A stretch of DNA of 7,499 nucleotides from an uncultured Oscillospiraceae bacterium (lineage in GTDB: Bacteria > Bacillota > Clostridia > Oscillospirales > Acutalibacteraceae): assembly GCA_900542375.1 (NCBI GenBank), contig UQNI01000072.1, forward strand, positions 1-7,499. The letters run 5' to 3'. Shown here piece after piece: positions 6,723-7,499 of the stretch. Numbering within the stretch: the stretch's first letter is position 1; each line of letters opens with the position of its first letter. The position numbers were made by a program, and so were the translations under genes. The notes under the pieces were generated by a model, which worked only from the letters and a program-made list of their open reading frames with translations, was not told where the DNA came from and ran no database searches.

Positions 6723-7365
6723 CTGTTCCGCACTCTCCTTTGCTAATCTTTGAACAAGATGCACTCATCGGACATCCACCACAGCCCAGTTCGGCTTTTT
6801 TGCCTTTGGTTAATTTGTTTACAATAGCAACTAGGATACCATAGACAAAGAATCCACCCGGAGCAAGAATAAAGATAATAATTGGATCCATAAAGGAAAT
6901 AGTTACAGGTGCGCCAAAGATAGTACCCGAACCTAAAAGTTCACGGATGCAGCCCATAACCAGCAGGGCAGCGGTAAAGCCGATACCCATTCCAAGACCG
7001 TCTAAAACAGAAGGAATCACAGGGTTTTTGCTGGCGAATGCTTCAGCACGACCAAGAATGATACAGTTAACAACAATTAAAGGTAAATAAATACCAAGAG
7101 ATTTATCAATTGCCGGTACAAAAGCTTTTACCAGCATTTGTACCACAGATACGAAGCCTGCAATGATGGTAATGTATGCAGGAATACGTACCTTATCCGG
7201 AATAATTTTACGGCATGCGGAGATAACCAAGTTAGAACAAATTAGAACAACAGTAGCTGCCGCTCCCATACCTAAGGCACTCATTGCACTTGTACTAACA
7301 GCCAAAGTAGGGCAAGTACCAAGCACCAAACGGAAAACAGGGTTTTCCTTTAAAATACCTTTTGT
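6709..7365 (-). CDS. rnfE: RnfE, membrane subunit of the Rnf complex, 5' end disrupted
   Basis: RnfE is the partner of RnfA in the membrane core of Rnf. Recognisable sequence runs from TKGILKENPVFR (from 7365) through LVLGTCPTLAVSTSA, SLGIYLPLIVVNCIILG and GRAEAFASKNP to a cysteine-rich tail CGGCPMSASC near the stop at 6709, about 218 residues. The cysteines in GTCP and VNC match those that share an Fe-S cluster with RnfA. The gene has no normal start: between the in-frame TGA at 7384-7386 and the TTG at 7329 there is no ATG, GTG or TTG, and that TTG lies inside the conserved motif with no ribosome binding site seen. The expected first ~6-10 residues are missing, and the sequence before the junction belongs to a different protein. 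Either the gene is broken or the sequence is chimeric here. Confidence 0.88.
   Translation of the reverse strand, partial: TKGILKENPVFRLVLGTCPTLAVSTSAMSALGMGAAATVVLICSNLVISACRKIIPDKVRIPAYITIIAGFVSVVQMLVKAFVPAIDKSLGIYLPLIVVNCIILGRAEAFASKNPVIPSVLDGLGMGIGFTAALLVMGCIRELLGSGTIFGAPVTISFMDPIIIFILAPGGFFVYGILVAIVNKLTKGKKAELGCGGCPMSASCSKISKGECGTDDNV
6734..6741 (-). promoter_or_regulatory. Ribosome binding site of rnfA inside the end of rnfE
   Basis: AAAGGAGA on the minus strand lies within the last codons of rnfE, 11 bases before ATG 6722. It argues against the longer open frame beginning at 6764 and sets the rnfA start. Confidence 0.65.
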
Positions 7366-7498
7366 CTGCCGTAATGATATAGATCAGCGCTCCGCCTAAA
7401 AGGACAGCCAGCACCCCTGCACTTATAAGGTAATAATAATATTTAACCCGCAGTATATCAAAATAATAATTTTTAAATACCACTGGAAATACGGCCAG
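7295..7498 (-). CDS. N-terminal fragment of an unrelated membrane protein, truncated at both ends
   Basis: The frame is open from the window edge. It reads LAVFPVVFKNYYFDILRVKY, then a tyrosine run and a clear hydrophobic segment ISAGVLAVLLGGALIYIIT (to about 7377). This looks like the N-terminus of a polytopic membrane protein; the pattern of 'PL/VxF-YYFDIL-x-KY' before the first full helix recalls O-antigen ligase-like proteins of Clostridia, from memory only. From about 7370 down to the stop at 7295 the frame merely overlaps rnfE out of register and is not meaningful protein. It does not resemble RnfG, the usual upstream neighbour. Its true start lies outside the window or is one of the non-ATG codons near the edge. 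It is best seen as one side of the junction that breaks rnfE. Confidence 0.45.
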   Translation of the reverse strand: MAVFPVVFKNYYFDILRVKYYYYLISAGVLAVLLGGALIYIITADKRYFKGKPCFPFGAWYLPYFGC

Positions 7499-7499
7499 C

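Noticed and set aside
6723..6764. Longer rnfA start, 14 codons upstream of the chosen ATG
   Set aside because: The extension lies inside rnfE, contains the AAAGGAGA ribosome binding site and is not expected in RnfA homologues.
7163..7399. Plus-strand open frame opposite rnfE
   Set aside because: It is antisense to conserved rnfE sequence and crosses the rnfE junction without any family resemblance.

Overview
The window looks like AT-rich DNA from an anaerobic Gram-positive bacterium of the class Clostridia. The evidence is an Rnf complex of clostridial type (genes in the order E-A-B, an RnfE with a cysteine-rich C-terminal tail, a ferredoxin-rich RnfB), an oxygen-sensitive 2-hydroxyacyl-CoA dehydratase/activase-type ATPase system, AAGGAG-type ribosome binding sites and U-tailed hairpin terminators. 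A gut Oscillospiraceae/Ruminococcaceae-like host is a guess; no rRNA or other taxonomic marker is present. Every gene I accept lies on the minus strand, so transcription runs from high to low coordinates.

Right part (about 7499 to 5190): the end of an rnf cluster. rnfE lacks its start codon, rnfA overlaps the end of rnfE by 14 bases, and rnfB follows 18 bases after rnfA. A strong terminator closes the cluster. Upstream of rnfE, where rnfG is expected, the last ~130 bases instead encode the beginning of an unrelated membrane protein in another frame. The rnfE 5' end is therefore broken by a rearrangement or by an assembly chimera.

Middle and left part (about 5093 to 180): a separate three-gene unit with its own promoter. 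A sigma-A-type promoter (TTGACA, 17 bases, TAAGAT) is followed by a perfect 7+5+7 inverted repeat that is the likely operator of the first gene, a MarR-family regulator. Next come a 965-residue protein with two tandem BadF/BcrA/HgdC-type ATPase domains plus a DUF2229/COG3580-type domain, and a 428-residue COG3581-type protein of the same superfamily. The unit ends in a perfect 50-base palindrome that overlaps the last stop codon. The two large proteins together match, as I recall the family, the ~1400-residue single-chain 'acyl-CoA dehydratase activase-related' proteins. No substrate or reaction is established for that family, which makes this the most interesting uncharacterised system here.

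A possible link between the halves is inferred only: Rnf interconverts reduced ferredoxin and NADH, and activase ATPases use ATP to push low-potential electrons onto a partner Fe-S protein. The terminator between them shows that they are separate transcription units. Bases 1-179 hold no convincing gene; they contain a hairpin and two imperfect direct repeats of unknown meaning.
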